A stretch of DNA of 18,072 nt. Origin: an uncultured Clostridia bacterium. GTDB taxonomy: Bacteria > Bacillota > Clostridia > UBA1381. The stretch is taken from contig CAJTUY010000040.1 of assembly GCA_910579415.1 (NCBI GenBank), positions 1 to 18,072 of the forward strand. Direction: 5' to 3'. The notes beneath the pieces were generated by a model that saw nothing but the letters and a program-made list of their open reading frames with translations, searched no databases and was not told the origin of the DNA. Below are positions 5,012 to 12,595 of the stretch, piece after piece. The position numbers and the translations under genes were made by a program. Each line of letters begins with the position of its first letter. Positions within the stretch are counted from its first letter, which is position 1.

Positions 5012-7729
5012 CTACTTTCCGCAGCAGTGTTTATACTTTTTGCCGCTTCCGCAAGGACACGGGTCATTTCTTCCCGGTTCCTTTTTAGCGCGTTTAGGCT
5101 GGTTCGGAAGTGAACCATCGCCGCCTGTATCCATAGGCTTTGCAACCTGTTCACGTTCAATTTTAATTCTCGGCATAGCTGAAAGCACATATCGTACAGT
5201 ATCTTTTTTAATGCTGTCAAGCATATTTTCGTAAAGCTCACTGCCCACGTTTCTGTATTCGACAACGGGGTCGTGCTGACCGTATGCGCGCAGACCGATT
5301 TCACGTTTAACATGTTCCATTTCATCAAGGTGGTCCATCCATAATGTGTCAACGACCTTTAGCATAAGCACGCGTTCAAGTTCGCGCATATTTTCGCCGA
5401 ACACTTCCTCCTGCTCGGCATAACGCTTTTTGCCAAGCTCCATAAGCATATCTTTAACGTCTGCACGGGTAATGGTTTCCATATCCTCTTCAGGAATGTT
5501 AAATTCACCCTTTGCATTAAGATACTGATTTGCAAATTCAACAATAGCGCGGATATTCCATTCTTCGGGAATTTCTGAAATACCGATATAATCATCAAGC
5601 GCGCTGTCAATGGCAGATTCCATCATACCCTTGATAGTACCGCTTATATCCTCACCGTCAAGTACGGTCTGGCGCTGAGCGTAAATAATTTTACGCTGTT
5701 CGTTCATAACCTCGTCATACTGAAGTACGTGTTTACGGGAATCGAAGTTACGGCTTTCCAGACTCTTCTGCGCGTTTTCAATAGCGTTTGTAAGCATTTT
5801 TGCCTCAATCGGTTCGTCCTCTTCAAGACCGAGAGCGTTGACCATATTTTTAACTCTCTCACTGCCGAAGATACGCATTAAATCATCATCAAGCGACAGG
5901 AAGAATTTTGACGCGCCGGGATCGCCCTGACGTCCTGCACGTCCGCGTAGCTGATTGTCAATACGTCTTGATTCGTGACGCTCCGTACCTATAATAAACA
6001 AGCCGCCGAGAGCCTTAACCCCTTCCTGTTCAGGGCGGATTTGCTCTTTAAATTTTTCGTTAAGCTCCGTAAAGGTTTTACGGGCATTTATAATTTCCTC
6101 GTCGTCTGTATCGCCGAAACCTGTTGCCTCTGCGATAAGCTCGTCTGAAAAGCCCTGACGAGCCATTTCGTGTTTAGCCATATATTCGGCATTACCGCCG
6201 AGCATAATATCAGTACCACGACCAGCCATATTGGTTGCGATTGTAACCGCGCCTTTTTTACCTGCCTGAGCGACAATTTCCGCTTCTTTTGCGTGATATT
6301 TTGCATTGAGGACTTCGTGCTTAATTCCTGCGCGCTTTAACAGTGCGGACAAAAGCTCTGATTTGTCAACGTTTACAGTACCGACAAGTACAGGCTGACC
6401 TTTTTCGTGACATTCCTGAATCTGTCTTATAACCGCAAGGAACTTACCTTTTTCCGTTTTAAATACAACATCGTGCATATCTTCACGGATAACGGGCTTA
6501 TTTGTAGGAACGGCAACAACGTCAAGCTTGTAGATGTGCTGAAATTCCTCCTCCTCAGTAAGCGCCGTACCGGTCATACCTGACAGCTTGTTGTAAAGAC
6601 GGAAAAAGTTCTGGAAGGTGATAGTAGCGAGTGTTTTCGACTCGTTTTCTATTGTAACTCCTTCTTTGGCCTCAATTGCCTGGTGAAGACCGTCGCTGTA
6701 ACGTCTGCCGGGCATAATACGTCCCGTAAACTCGTCGACAATCATTACCTGCCCATCCTGTACAACGTACTGCTGGTCGCGGTGCATAACGCCGTTTGCC
6801 TGCAATGCCTGATTTATATGGTGCTGAAGTTTCATATTATCGGGGTCGGAAAGATTCTCAACTCCGAAACCCTGTTCAGCTTTTTTAACGCCCTGTTCTG
6901 TAAGCATAGCGGTTCTTGCTTTTTCGTCTACTATATAGTCGGCGTCCAAATCCTCGTCAAGCTGTTTGTCGTCGTGTTCTGTAACAACATGCTTTTTAAG
7001 ACGTTTTACAAACATATCTGCTACACGGTATAATTCGTTTGCGTCCTGTCCCATACCTGAAATGATAAGAGGCGTTCTTGCTTCGTCAATAAGAATTGAG
7101 TCCACCTCGTCCACTACGGCATAATTATGACCTCTCTGAACCATTTCTTCCTTATGAACAACCATATTATCGCGAAGGTAGTCAAAACCAAGCTCGTTAT
7201 TTGTACCGTAGGTAATATCAGCGGCATATGCCTCGCGCCGTTCGGCATTGTCAAGGTCGTGAATAATAAGACCTACGCTCATACCGAGATAACGGTAAAC
7301 CTTACCCATCCATTCACTGTCTCGCTTTGCAAGGTAATCATTGACGGTAACGATATGTACACCGTCGCCTGTAAGCGCGTTAAGATAAGCGGGAAGCGTG
7401 GAAACAAGAGTTTTACCCTCACCTGTTTTCATTTCCGCAATACGTCCCTGATGAAGTATAATACCTCCGACAACCTGTACATAGAAGTGTTTCATACCGA
7501 GTACGCGCCAGCTTGCCTCTCGCATTACCGCAAATGCCTCAGGAAGAAGGTCATCAAGCGTTTCGCCGTTTTTCAGTCTTTCCTTAAATTCAGGTGTTTT
7601 GGCTTTCAGTTCAGAGTCTGAAAGCTTTGCCATGTCCTCCTCAAGAGCCATTACCTTGTCGGCAATGGGGTATACTCTTTTAAGTTCTCTGTCAGAATAT
7701 GTGCCGAATACTTTGTCAAATAAACCCAT
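5012..7729 (-). CDS. secA: Protein translocase ATPase SecA
   Basis: SecA is the motor that pushes unfolded preproteins through the SecYEG channel. The 905-residue product is full length. Visible elements are the N-terminal start typical of Firmicute SecA (MGLFDKVFG), Walker A KTGEGKT at 101-107, the DEVD Walker B box at 207-210 followed by SILIDEARTPLIISG, the preprotein cross-linking region, the second nucleotide-binding fold with GRAGRQGDPG, the helical scaffold region, and a C-terminal zinc-binding tail (Cys 891, 893, 902 and 903) that binds SecB or the ribosome in other bacteria. GAGGAGA lies upstream of the ATG. It heads an operon with the small membrane protein and prfB, matching the secA-prfB order of Bacillus. 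A minus-strand TAGAAT with a TGN extension (7806-7801) is a possible -10. Confidence 0.98.
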   Translation of the reverse strand: MGLFDKVFGTYSDRELKRVYPIADKVMALEEDMAKLSDSELKAKTPEFKERLKNGETLDDLLPEAFAVMREASWRVLGMKHFYVQVVGGIILHQGRIAEMKTGEGKTLVSTLPAYLNALTGDGVHIVTVNDYLAKRDSEWMGKVYRYLGMSVGLIIHDLDNAERREAYAADITYGTNNELGFDYLRDNMVVHKEEMVQRGHNYAVVDEVDSILIDEARTPLIISGMGQDANELYRVADMFVKRLKKHVVTEHDDKQLDEDLDADYIVDEKARTAMLTEQGVKKAEQGFGVENLSDPDNMKLQHHINQALQANGVMHRDQQYVVQDGQVMIVDEFTGRIMPGRRYSDGLHQAIEAKEGVTIENESKTLATITFQNFFRLYNKLSGMTGTALTEEEEFQHIYKLDVVAVPTNKPVIREDMHDVVFKTEKGKFLAVIRQIQECHEKGQPVLVGTVNVDKSELLSALLKRAGIKHEVLNAKYHAKEAEIVAQAGKKGAVTIATNMAGRGTDIMLGGNAEYMAKHEMARQGFSDELIAEATGFGDTDDEEIINARKTFTELNEKFKEQIRPEQEGVKALGGLFIIGTERHESRRIDNQLRGRAGRQGDPGASKFFLSLDDDLMRIFGSERVKNMVNALGLEEDEPIEAKMLTNAIENAQKSLESRNFDSRKHVLQYDEVMNEQRKIIYAQRQTVLDGEDISGTIKGMMESAIDSALDDYIGISEIPEEWNIRAIVEFANQYLNAKGEFNIPEEDMETITRADVKDMLMELGKKRYAEQEEVFGENMRELERVLMLKVVDTLWMDHLDEMEHVKREIGLRAYGQHDPVVEYRNVGSELYENMLDSIKKDTVRYVLSAMPRIKIEREQVAKPMDTGGDGSLPNQPKRAKKEPGRNDPCPCGSGKKYKHCCGK

Positions 7730-7800
7730 TTGTATTTCTCCTCTAATAATTTATCACTTTGAAAAAACCCATAAAAAGGGATTTTACGTTATCAACATAT

Positions 7801-7809
7801 ATTCTACCA
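7801..7809 (-). promoter_or_regulatory. Possible extended -10 promoter of secA
   Basis: Minus-strand TGG-TAGAAT (7809-7801) matches an extended -10 box about 70 bases before the secA ATG. No good -35 is present at the right distance. This is the best candidate in the 169-base gap between the GGDEF gene and secA. Confidence 0.4.
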
Positions 7810-7847
7810 CAAATTTAATTGAATTACTACTGTTTTTTATGAATTTT

Positions 7848-7895
7848 TTGTTAAATTGCCAAAAATTTGATATGATAAGTATAAAAGGAGGGGGA
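7848..7895 (+). promoter_or_regulatory. Orphan rightward promoter and ribosome site with no gene
   Basis: TTGTTA (7848-7853) and TATGAT (7871-7876), 17 bases apart, are followed by AAAGGAGGGGG (7885-7895), but no start codon lies in range. The signals point into the 3' end of the GGDEF gene, which is on the opposite strand. This may be a leftover of a lost gene or the start of an antisense transcript. Confidence 0.4.
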
Positions 7896-7898
7896 TAG

Positions 7899-8423
7899 TC
7901 AGAACTCTACTCCGTTTCGTCCTGCGCGTTTTGCGTTGTACAGCTTTTTGTCGGCTGTATTTAACGCGGAAATAAAATCTGTATCTTCTATATATGCGCA
8001 GCCTGCGCTTGCCGAAATAGTAACAGTATTGTTATTTATATGGAATTTATGAAGTGAAAGCGCGATAATACAGTTACTTATTTTATCTTTAAAAGCAGCT
8101 TGCGGAGTATCAATGGACAGCAGCAGAAATTCATCGCCTCCGTATCTGGCGAGATAATCGTTTTCGGAAAATACGAGCAGCTGTTCCAAAAACGATGCCG
8201 TTTCCTTTAATATGCTGTCCCCTGCAAGATGACCGTATGTGTCATTGATGTCTTTAAAGCAGTCTATATCGAAAAGAGCGAGATTTGCGTTAAGTCCTTT
8301 TTCTGATGCTTCTGCAATAATAGGCTCAAAGTTCTCGTCTATGTAATGTCTGCTGAATACTCCTGTAAGGCTGTCGGTATTAAGCAGTTTATACAATTCG
8401 TTGTATTTTTCTTTGTAGTTCAT
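7899..8423 (-). CDS. Minimal GGDEF-domain diguanylate cyclase
   Basis: The 174-residue protein is almost entirely one GGDEF domain, predicted to make cyclic di-GMP from two GTP. The domain opens with DSLTGVFSRHYID (17-29), carries the metal-binding FDID segment (51-54) and the intact signature RYGGDEF (93-99), and ends with a typical DKKLYNAKRAGRN. No sensor, receiver or membrane segment precedes it, only about 15 N-terminal residues, so it is cytosolic and may be regulated by expression level. At the product-inhibition site (RxxD) the sequence reads SEND, so the arginine is missing and feedback inhibition is probably absent. AAAGGAGAAC precedes the ATG. A consensus promoter drives it, divergent from an XRE regulator. 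Confidence 0.93.
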   Translation of the reverse strand: MNYKEKYNELYKLLNTDSLTGVFSRHYIDENFEPIIAEASEKGLNANLALFDIDCFKDINDTYGHLAGDSILKETASFLEQLLVFSENDYLARYGGDEFLLLSIDTPQAAFKDKISNCIIALSLHKFHINNNTVTISASAGCAYIEDTDFISALNTADKKLYNAKRAGRNGVEF

Positions 8424-8459
8424 AGTGTTCTCCTTTCGATAGTTATTATATTCGTAGCA

Positions 8460-8488
8460 ATTATACTATAATACTTATTATATGTCAA
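8460..8488 (-). promoter_or_regulatory. Perfect consensus sigma-A promoter of the GGDEF gene
   Basis: On the minus strand TTGACA (8488-8483), a 17-base spacer and TATAAT (8465-8460) match the consensus exactly. The upstream edge lies two bases from the inverted repeat at 8491-8517, so a repressor bound there could contact or block it. Confidence 0.85.
8467..8472 (+). promoter_or_regulatory. Candidate -10 box for the XRE gene
   Basis: A perfect rightward TATAAT overlaps the region of the leftward GGDEF promoter. The -35 at the matching distance (TTATTA, 8443-8448, 18-base spacer) is poor. Transcription from here would place the inverted repeat 8491-8517 in the leader, downstream of the start point. 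Confidence 0.35.
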
Positions 8489-8490
8489 TA

Positions 8491-8517
8491 CTTTATCGGA
8501 TAAAATATACGATAAAG
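8491..8517. promoter_or_regulatory. Inverted repeat, candidate XRE operator
   Basis: CTTTATCG (8491-8498) and CGATAAAG (8510-8517) are perfect inverted copies 11 bases apart, with centres about 19 bases apart. The repeat sits between the divergent GGDEF promoter and the XRE start codon. The position and symmetry suit a dimeric helix-turn-helix repressor, most simply the adjacent XRE protein. This is inferred. Confidence 0.5.
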
Positions 8518-8529
8518 AGGGGTGATAAT

Positions 8530-8835
8530 ATGACGGTACTTGAACGTATTTTGCAGCTGAAGGATGAGCGTAATTGGAGTGAATACAGACTTTCTGAGGA
8601 GTCAGGTATTGCGCAGACTACAATATCATCGTGGTTTCGCAAAAACATAAATCCGACAATAACCTCGCTGGAGAGTTTGTGCAGGGCATTTAACATAACG
8701 ATGTCGCAGTTTTTTGCCTTTGACAATGCTCCGTCAGTGCTTACAAAGGAGCAGCACGAGATGCTTAACTACTGGAACAGACTGGACGAAAATCAGCAGA
8801 AGGCAGTTTTTGAATTGCTGAAGAATATGCACTGA
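8530..8835 (+). CDS. XRE-family helix-turn-helix transcriptional regulator
   Basis: The 101-residue cytosolic protein has an N-terminal HTH_XRE domain (about residues 4-62): LERILQLKDERNWSEYRLSE, then the turn and recognition helix SGIAQTTISSWFRK (25-38). The C-terminal 35 residues are polar and helical and may dimerise; there is no metal or peptidase domain. The ATG at 8530 has AGAGGGG just upstream and is preferred over the in-frame ATG at 8482, which has no ribosome site and lies in the promoter region. It diverges from the GGDEF gene, and the inverted repeat between them is a plausible autoregulatory operator. A strong terminator follows, so the gene is transcribed alone. Confidence 0.9.
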   Translation: MTVLERILQLKDERNWSEYRLSEESGIAQTTISSWFRKNINPTITSLESLCRAFNITMSQFFAFDNAPSVLTKEQHEMLNYWNRLDENQQKAVFELLKNMH

Positions 8836-8837
8836 AC

Positions 8838-8877
8838 AAATAAAGACCTTTCTGAAAAGAGAGGTCTTTATTTTTTT
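8838..8877 (+). terminator. Rho-independent terminator after the XRE gene
   Basis: AAATAAAGACCT (8838-8849) pairs with AGGTCTTTATTT (8862-8873). The stem continues inward through TTCT/AGAG to a GAAA tetraloop (8854-8857), and a run of T residues follows to 8877. Confidence 0.92.
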
Positions 8878-8954
8878 GTTCTAAATGCCTGTCCGTAATA
8901 ATATATATCAAATACAAAATGCCAAACAGCAGACACGAATGGAGGAAAGAAAAA

Positions 8955-9881
8955 ATGTACATAGCAACCAGTGAAACAATGAACGAGGCAAGAGGAATAG
9001 TAAGCTTTATGCCGCGCGGACTGAGACGTTATCTGTATGGTATCAGCCTTGAGGGTGCAACCGAAATACATATGCGTATGGGAAAACCGCTTGTTATACA
9101 TTATCCTGACGGCTGTTACTATATAAACCGTCACGGTAGTCTTACGTCAATACCGACTTCGGCGGTAAAGGTGACGCGTGAACATATCGACGAGGCGCTT
9201 GAAATAGCGACCGTCTCATCTGTATATTCGGTAAAAGATGAAATAAGAAACGGGTTTGTTACTATTGCGGGCGGTCATAGAATAGGAGTTACTGGAACTG
9301 CCGTAATAAAGGAGGACAAGGTGTCGTTTATAAAGGATGTATCCGCGCTGAATTATCGTCTGGCAGGTGAAATTCAGGGGGCGGCGGACAAGGTCATTCC
9401 TCTTATCCTGAATAACGGGACTATAAGAAATACGCTTATAATATCTCAGCCGGGAGCGGGAAAAACGACGATGCTCAGAGATATTGCGCGTCAGCTGTCG
9501 TACAAGTCATACCGCGTCAGCATAGTTGATGAAAGACGTGAAATAGCGGCAATGCGTGAGGGCAGGAGCAGCTTTGATTTGGGATTTTCAGCCGATGTTC
9601 TTGAGGGCGCGGACAAGGCTCAGGGAATGATAATGATGCTTCGCAGTATGAGTCCCGATGTAATTATAACAGATGAAATAGGAAAGCAGGAGGATATATT
9701 TGCAATTGAGAAAATAACAAACAGCGGCGCGGCTGTAATTGCGAGTATACACGGAAGAAATATAGATATGGTAAAACGGCGCCCCGATTTAAAGCAAATG
9801 CTTGATTTCTTTGACCTTGTAATAACTCTCGGGAAAAGCAGAGGAGCAGGTACGATTGAGGAGGCTCTTACAAAATGGTAA
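8955..9881 (+). CDS. spoIIIAA: Stage III sporulation protein AA, ATPase
   Basis: SpoIIIAA is a secretion-type ATPase on the mother-cell side of the SpoIIIA-SpoIIQ feeding channel, needed for forespore sigma-G activity during engulfment. The product has 308 residues. Walker A is SQPGAGKTT at 164-172, with Ser where the first Gly of GxxxxGKT is usual; Walker B lies around 234-241 (PDVIITDE). The ATG at 8955 follows GGAGG (8941-8945) at nine bases; the longer in-frame ATG at 8919 has no ribosome site. It is the first gene of the operon and overlaps spoIIIAB by seven bases. In other sporeformers the operon is sigma-E controlled; I see no convincing sigma-E promoter upstream. Confidence 0.96.
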   Translation: MYIATSETMNEARGIVSFMPRGLRRYLYGISLEGATEIHMRMGKPLVIHYPDGCYYINRHGSLTSIPTSAVKVTREHIDEALEIATVSSVYSVKDEIRNGFVTIAGGHRIGVTGTAVIKEDKVSFIKDVSALNYRLAGEIQGAADKVIPLILNNGTIRNTLIISQPGAGKTTMLRDIARQLSYKSYRVSIVDERREIAAMREGRSSFDLGFSADVLEGADKAQGMIMMLRSMSPDVIITDEIGKQEDIFAIEKITNSGAAVIASIHGRNIDMVKRRPDLKQMLDFFDLVITLGKSRGAGTIEEALTKW

Positions 9882-10366
9882 AGCTTATGGGCGCGGTTAT
9901 GACAGGCTTTGCCTGTGCCTACTTTGGTTTTAAGCTTAGTCTGTCACTCAAAAAACGCATTAAAAGTCTGACAGATATATGTACATCCCTCGAAATGCTT
10001 GAAAGTGAAATGAGTTTTACGGCAGAAAAGCTCAAACGCGCTTTTTTAAGGGTGGACAGAAACGGACTGTTTACTTCTGCGGCGGAGGAAATTGAGGACA
10101 AGGGTATAAAAAAAGCATGGAATAATGCGGTAAATAAGTCGCAGAGAAACTTGTGTCTTACCGATGCGGATTGCAGCGCAATCCGAATGCTTGGCGAAAC
10201 AATCGGAAAAACCGATTTGGACAATCAGATAAAGCATATAAAATACGTCAAATCGGCGGTGATGGTCCAAAGGGACAGCGCGCAGGCGGAATATGACCGT
10301 TTCGGACGTGTTTACCGCAGCGGCGGTGTTTTAATCGGATTGATGATAATAATAGTTTTATTGTAA
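9875..10366 (+). CDS. spoIIIAB: Stage III sporulation protein AB
   Basis: SpoIIIAB is a membrane component of the SpoIIIA apparatus, distantly related to type II secretion GspF-like proteins. The 163-residue product has an N-terminal hydrophobic helix (about 4-22), a long charged helical region and a C-terminal hydrophobic helix (about 150-163, VLIGLMIIIVLL), the usual layout. Its ATG overlaps the spoIIIAA stop (ATGGTAA), so translation is coupled. spoIIIAC begins 12 bases after its stop. Confidence 0.94.
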   Translation: MVKLMGAVMTGFACAYFGFKLSLSLKKRIKSLTDICTSLEMLESEMSFTAEKLKRAFLRVDRNGLFTSAAEEIEDKGIKKAWNNAVNKSQRNLCLTDADCSAIRMLGETIGKTDLDNQIKHIKYVKSAVMVQRDSAQAEYDRFGRVYRSGGVLIGLMIIIVLL

Positions 10367-10378
10367 AGGAATATGGAA

Positions 10379-10573
10379 ATGAATGTGGATTTAATATTTC
10401 AGATAGCGGGTGTAGGAATAGTTGTTGCTGTTTTAAATCAGCTTCTAACGCGCGCGGGTCGTGAGGAACAGGCACTTTTAACCACAATTGCCGGACTGGT
10501 TGTCGTACTGTTCATACTGACGCAGGAAATAGGGGATTTATTCAGTACAGTAAAAAGTATATTTAATTTATAG
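10379..10573 (+). CDS. spoIIIAC: Stage III sporulation protein AC
   Basis: This small two-helix membrane subunit of the SpoIIIA channel complex has 64 residues here. Hydrophobic segments are near residues 6-24 and 35-52, with a charged turn (RAGREEQ) between them, as in Bacillus. Two in-frame ATGs exist at 10373 and 10379. AAAGGA (10365-10370) is only two bases from the first but eight from the second, so the second is chosen. The stop is nine bases before the spoIIIAD ATG. Confidence 0.93.
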   Translation: MNVDLIFQIAGVGIVVAVLNQLLTRAGREEQALLTTIAGLVVVLFILTQEIGDLFSTVKSIFNL

Positions 10574-10582
10574 GTGACGCTT

Positions 10583-10975
10583 ATGGATATATTCAAAATA
10601 ATAGGAGTGGGAATTATCGGGGGCGTACTTTCGATAACAGTTAAGCAGTACAGACGTGAATACGGTATATTTGTGGGACTTGCTACTGTTCTCGCAATAC
10701 TTTTTATGTCGCTCGGAACGCTTGAAACAGCAATTGAGGAAATCTCGCTCATAACAGAAAAAACAGGTGTTGACATCCGTTATTTTACGGCAGTCATAAA
10801 GGTGGTGGGAATAGCGTATATAACGCAGTTTGGGGCAGAAATACTGCGTGACGGGGGTGAAGGCGCGATTGCCATGAAGGTGGAAATGGCAGGGAAAATA
10901 TTTATTTTGGGACTTACTGTACCGATAGTAACAGAATTTTTGGAGGTGTGTATAAATGCGCTCTCTGCTGTTTAA
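10583..10975 (+). CDS. spoIIIAD: Stage III sporulation protein AD
   Basis: SpoIIIAD is a polytopic membrane subunit of the SpoIIIA complex, in the same family as SpoIIIAC. The 130-residue product has hydrophobic segments near 3-18, 29-46, 66-85 and 103-128. The ATG at 10583 (MDIFKIIGVG) has AGGTG (10572-10576) six bases upstream and gives the usual N-terminus. An in-frame GTG at 10574 falls inside that ribosome site and is rejected. The end overlaps spoIIIAE by 20 bases. Confidence 0.94.
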   Translation: MDIFKIIGVGIIGGVLSITVKQYRREYGIFVGLATVLAILFMSLGTLETAIEEISLITEKTGVDIRYFTAVIKVVGIAYITQFGAEILRDGGEGAIAMKVEMAGKIFILGLTVPIVTEFLEVCINALSAV

Positions 10976-12023
10976 AATTCTGCTTCTGTTTGTGCTTGTG
11001 ATGCCGATATGCGCATATGCGGACGCGCCTTACCTTGAGGGTGAGGACATGTTTAATGAAACGGTGGAAAAGACAATGACCGGAAATCTTTCGCTGAAGC
11101 CGACCGAAATTTTAAATATGCTGTCGGACAATCTGCTCGGGGAAGTCAGAGAATGCGCGGCAGACGTGATGACGCTGTTTATAATTGCGGCTATTTCAGG
11201 ACTTATAACGGCGGTATCAAAGTCCTTTGGCGGCAAGTCAACAGGCGAAGCGGCATTTTTCGCCTGCTTTACTCTTATGAGCGCGGCGGCAATAAAATGT
11301 TTTTCTGTGGCGATGGATTACGGTACTGGTGTAGTTACGGCAATGACAGACTTTATAACCAAGCTGTCACCCATGTTTATGCTGATGATGGCAGCAAGCG
11401 GACGAAGTATTTCAGCCGCGTCGTTTCAGCCTGTAATGTCGGGCGCGGTGTATGTCGTGTCAGTCGTGATAGAAAAATGTCTTGTGCCGCTTATAGCCTT
11501 CAGCTCGGTGTTGAGCGTGGCAGGAAATATCAGTGACAGAGTACAGCTTTCGGGGTTTTGCAAGGTGGTAAAATCAATTGCAAAGTGGCTTATGGCTGCA
11601 ATTATCACAATTTTCACCGGAATAAGCGCAATTTACGGGTTTTCCGCTCCTGCTCTTGATGCAGTAAGCGGCAAGGCTGTAAAGTTTGCTGTGGGAAGTC
11701 TTGTTCCGGTGGTGGGTACGTTTTTGTCAGATACGCTTGAAACAGTTGTAAGCGGTACGCGTCTTGTCAAAAACGCAGTGGGTACGGCGGGTATGATTGT
11801 GATGTGCCTGATTTGTGTTATACCGATTTTGAAAATCGGCATAATACAGCTTATGCTGAAACTTACATCGGCAATTGCCGAACCGCTTACGGATAAACGT
11901 ATATCCTCGATGATGTGGGAGGTGTCAGAATCGGTTACAACTATTTTTGCTGTCGTAATTATGGTTGCTGTGCTGTTTTTAATAAATATTGCCTTAATGA
12001 TGGCAGTTACGGGCGGAGGCTAA
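10956..12023 (+). CDS. spoIIIAE: Stage III sporulation protein AE
   Basis: SpoIIIAE is a large multi-pass membrane protein of the SpoIIIA apparatus. The 355-residue product starts with a signal-like hydrophobic segment (about 4-22, ending AYADA, a plausible signal peptidase site), then an acidic extracytoplasmic stretch, then about seven or eight hydrophobic helices to the C-terminus. GGAGGTG lies just before the ATG, inside the end of spoIIIAD. Its TAA stop lies at the first bases of the palindromic element 12021-12126, so an insertion there would leave the protein intact. Confidence 0.94.
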   Translation: MRSLLFKILLLFVLVMPICAYADAPYLEGEDMFNETVEKTMTGNLSLKPTEILNMLSDNLLGEVRECAADVMTLFIIAAISGLITAVSKSFGGKSTGEAAFFACFTLMSAAAIKCFSVAMDYGTGVVTAMTDFITKLSPMFMLMMAASGRSISAASFQPVMSGAVYVVSVVIEKCLVPLIAFSSVLSVAGNISDRVQLSGFCKVVKSIAKWLMAAIITIFTGISAIYGFSAPALDAVSGKAVKFAVGSLVPVVGTFLSDTLETVVSGTRLVKNAVGTAGMIVMCLICVIPILKIGIIQLMLKLTSAIAEPLTDKRISSMMWEVSESVTTIFAVVIMVAVLFLINIALMMAVTGGG

Positions 12024-12126
12024 GACTGAATAAAATCTCCCGACTCACCGTTTTTTGGAACTCGAAGTACATTTGTACGATTTTGTTACTCAAAACGGTC
12101 ATTTGAACAATTTTATTTCAGTCTTA
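12021..12126. repeat. Nested inverted-repeat (MITE-like) element between spoIIIAE and spoIIIAF
   Basis: The ends TAAGACTGAA-TAAAA (12021-12035) and its inverted copy (12111-12126, one extra base) enclose a second perfect inverted pair, ACCGTTTT (12047-12054) and AAAACGGT (12092-12099), and a central GTAC-ATTT-GTAC hairpin (12067-12078). The whole can fold into one long imperfect hairpin. The outer TA at both ends could be a TA target duplication, as made by IS630/Tc1-type transposases. There is no ORF and no T tract. No other gap in this operon exceeds 12 bases. Confidence 0.7.
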
Positions 12127-12145
12127 TTGTTAAAGGAGTACAGAT

Positions 12146-12595
12146 ATGAAAGCATACATAATGTCGATAATAGGCGCAACGCTTCTTGCCGCTATGGCAG
12201 GAATACTGGCGCCGGAAAAATGGCGGGGCTATGTACAGGTGGTTACGGGTCTTGTAATAATAAGCTGTATAATAGCGCCTGTAAGCTCGGTGGTAAGAAG
12301 CGATATATTTTCAGGCTTTGAGAGTGTTGAAGAAAATATTTCCGATGGGGAGGCGCTTCAGTCGGAGCTTGTAAAAAAACAGCTTAAAGAACGTGTTGAT
12401 GCTGATTTGGCGGCTCGTATAAAAAAAGAATACGGACTTAATATAAGTTCTGATTGCAGTATACGGGTCAATGAGGAAGGTGAGATAGAAGGGGTAGAGA
12501 ATGTACGTATTTACGGGGATAAATTAACAGACCGCGCGCGGAACAGAATATGTGAGGTTTACGGTCTTAAACCGTATGAGGTGGTTTATGAATAA
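12146..12595 (+). CDS. spoIIIAF: Stage III sporulation protein AF
   Basis: SpoIIIAF is a bitopic or two-helix membrane protein of the SpoIIIA complex with a soluble ring-forming type domain. The 149-residue product has hydrophobic segments near 3-20 and 29-50 and a charged C-terminal domain (about 60-149) ending in YGLKPYEVVYE, typical of the family. AAAGGAG (12132-12138) lies seven bases before the ATG. It follows the palindromic element, so its expression relative to spoIIIAA-AE may be affected. It overlaps spoIIIAG by eight bases. Confidence 0.92.
   Translation: MKAYIMSIIGATLLAAMAGILAPEKWRGYVQVVTGLVIISCIIAPVSSVVRSDIFSGFESVEENISDGEALQSELVKKQLKERVDADLAARIKKEYGLNISSDCSIRVNEEGEIEGVENVRIYGDKLTDRARNRICEVYGLKPYEVVYE

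Noticed and set aside
4852..5352. 166-codon minus-strand ORF across the secA end and the small membrane protein gene
   Set aside because: It overlaps two better-supported genes in another frame and has no ribosome site; its sequence is not protein-like.
6683..7621. Two long plus-strand ORFs (116 and 164 codons) opposite secA
   Set aside because: They lie wholly inside secA, have no ribosome site or promoter, and their residues are what a strongly biased gene gives in antisense frames.
7765..7785. Weak hairpin in the secA leader (CCC/GGG followed by T on the minus strand)
   Set aside because: Only three consecutive base pairs form before a mismatch, too weak for an attenuator.
8881..8954. 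Possible sigma-E promoter of spoIIIAA (AATACAAA near 8911)
   Set aside because: The -10 resembles the sigma-E form at six of eight bases, but no acceptable -35 lies at 13-15 bases, so it is not reported as a feature.
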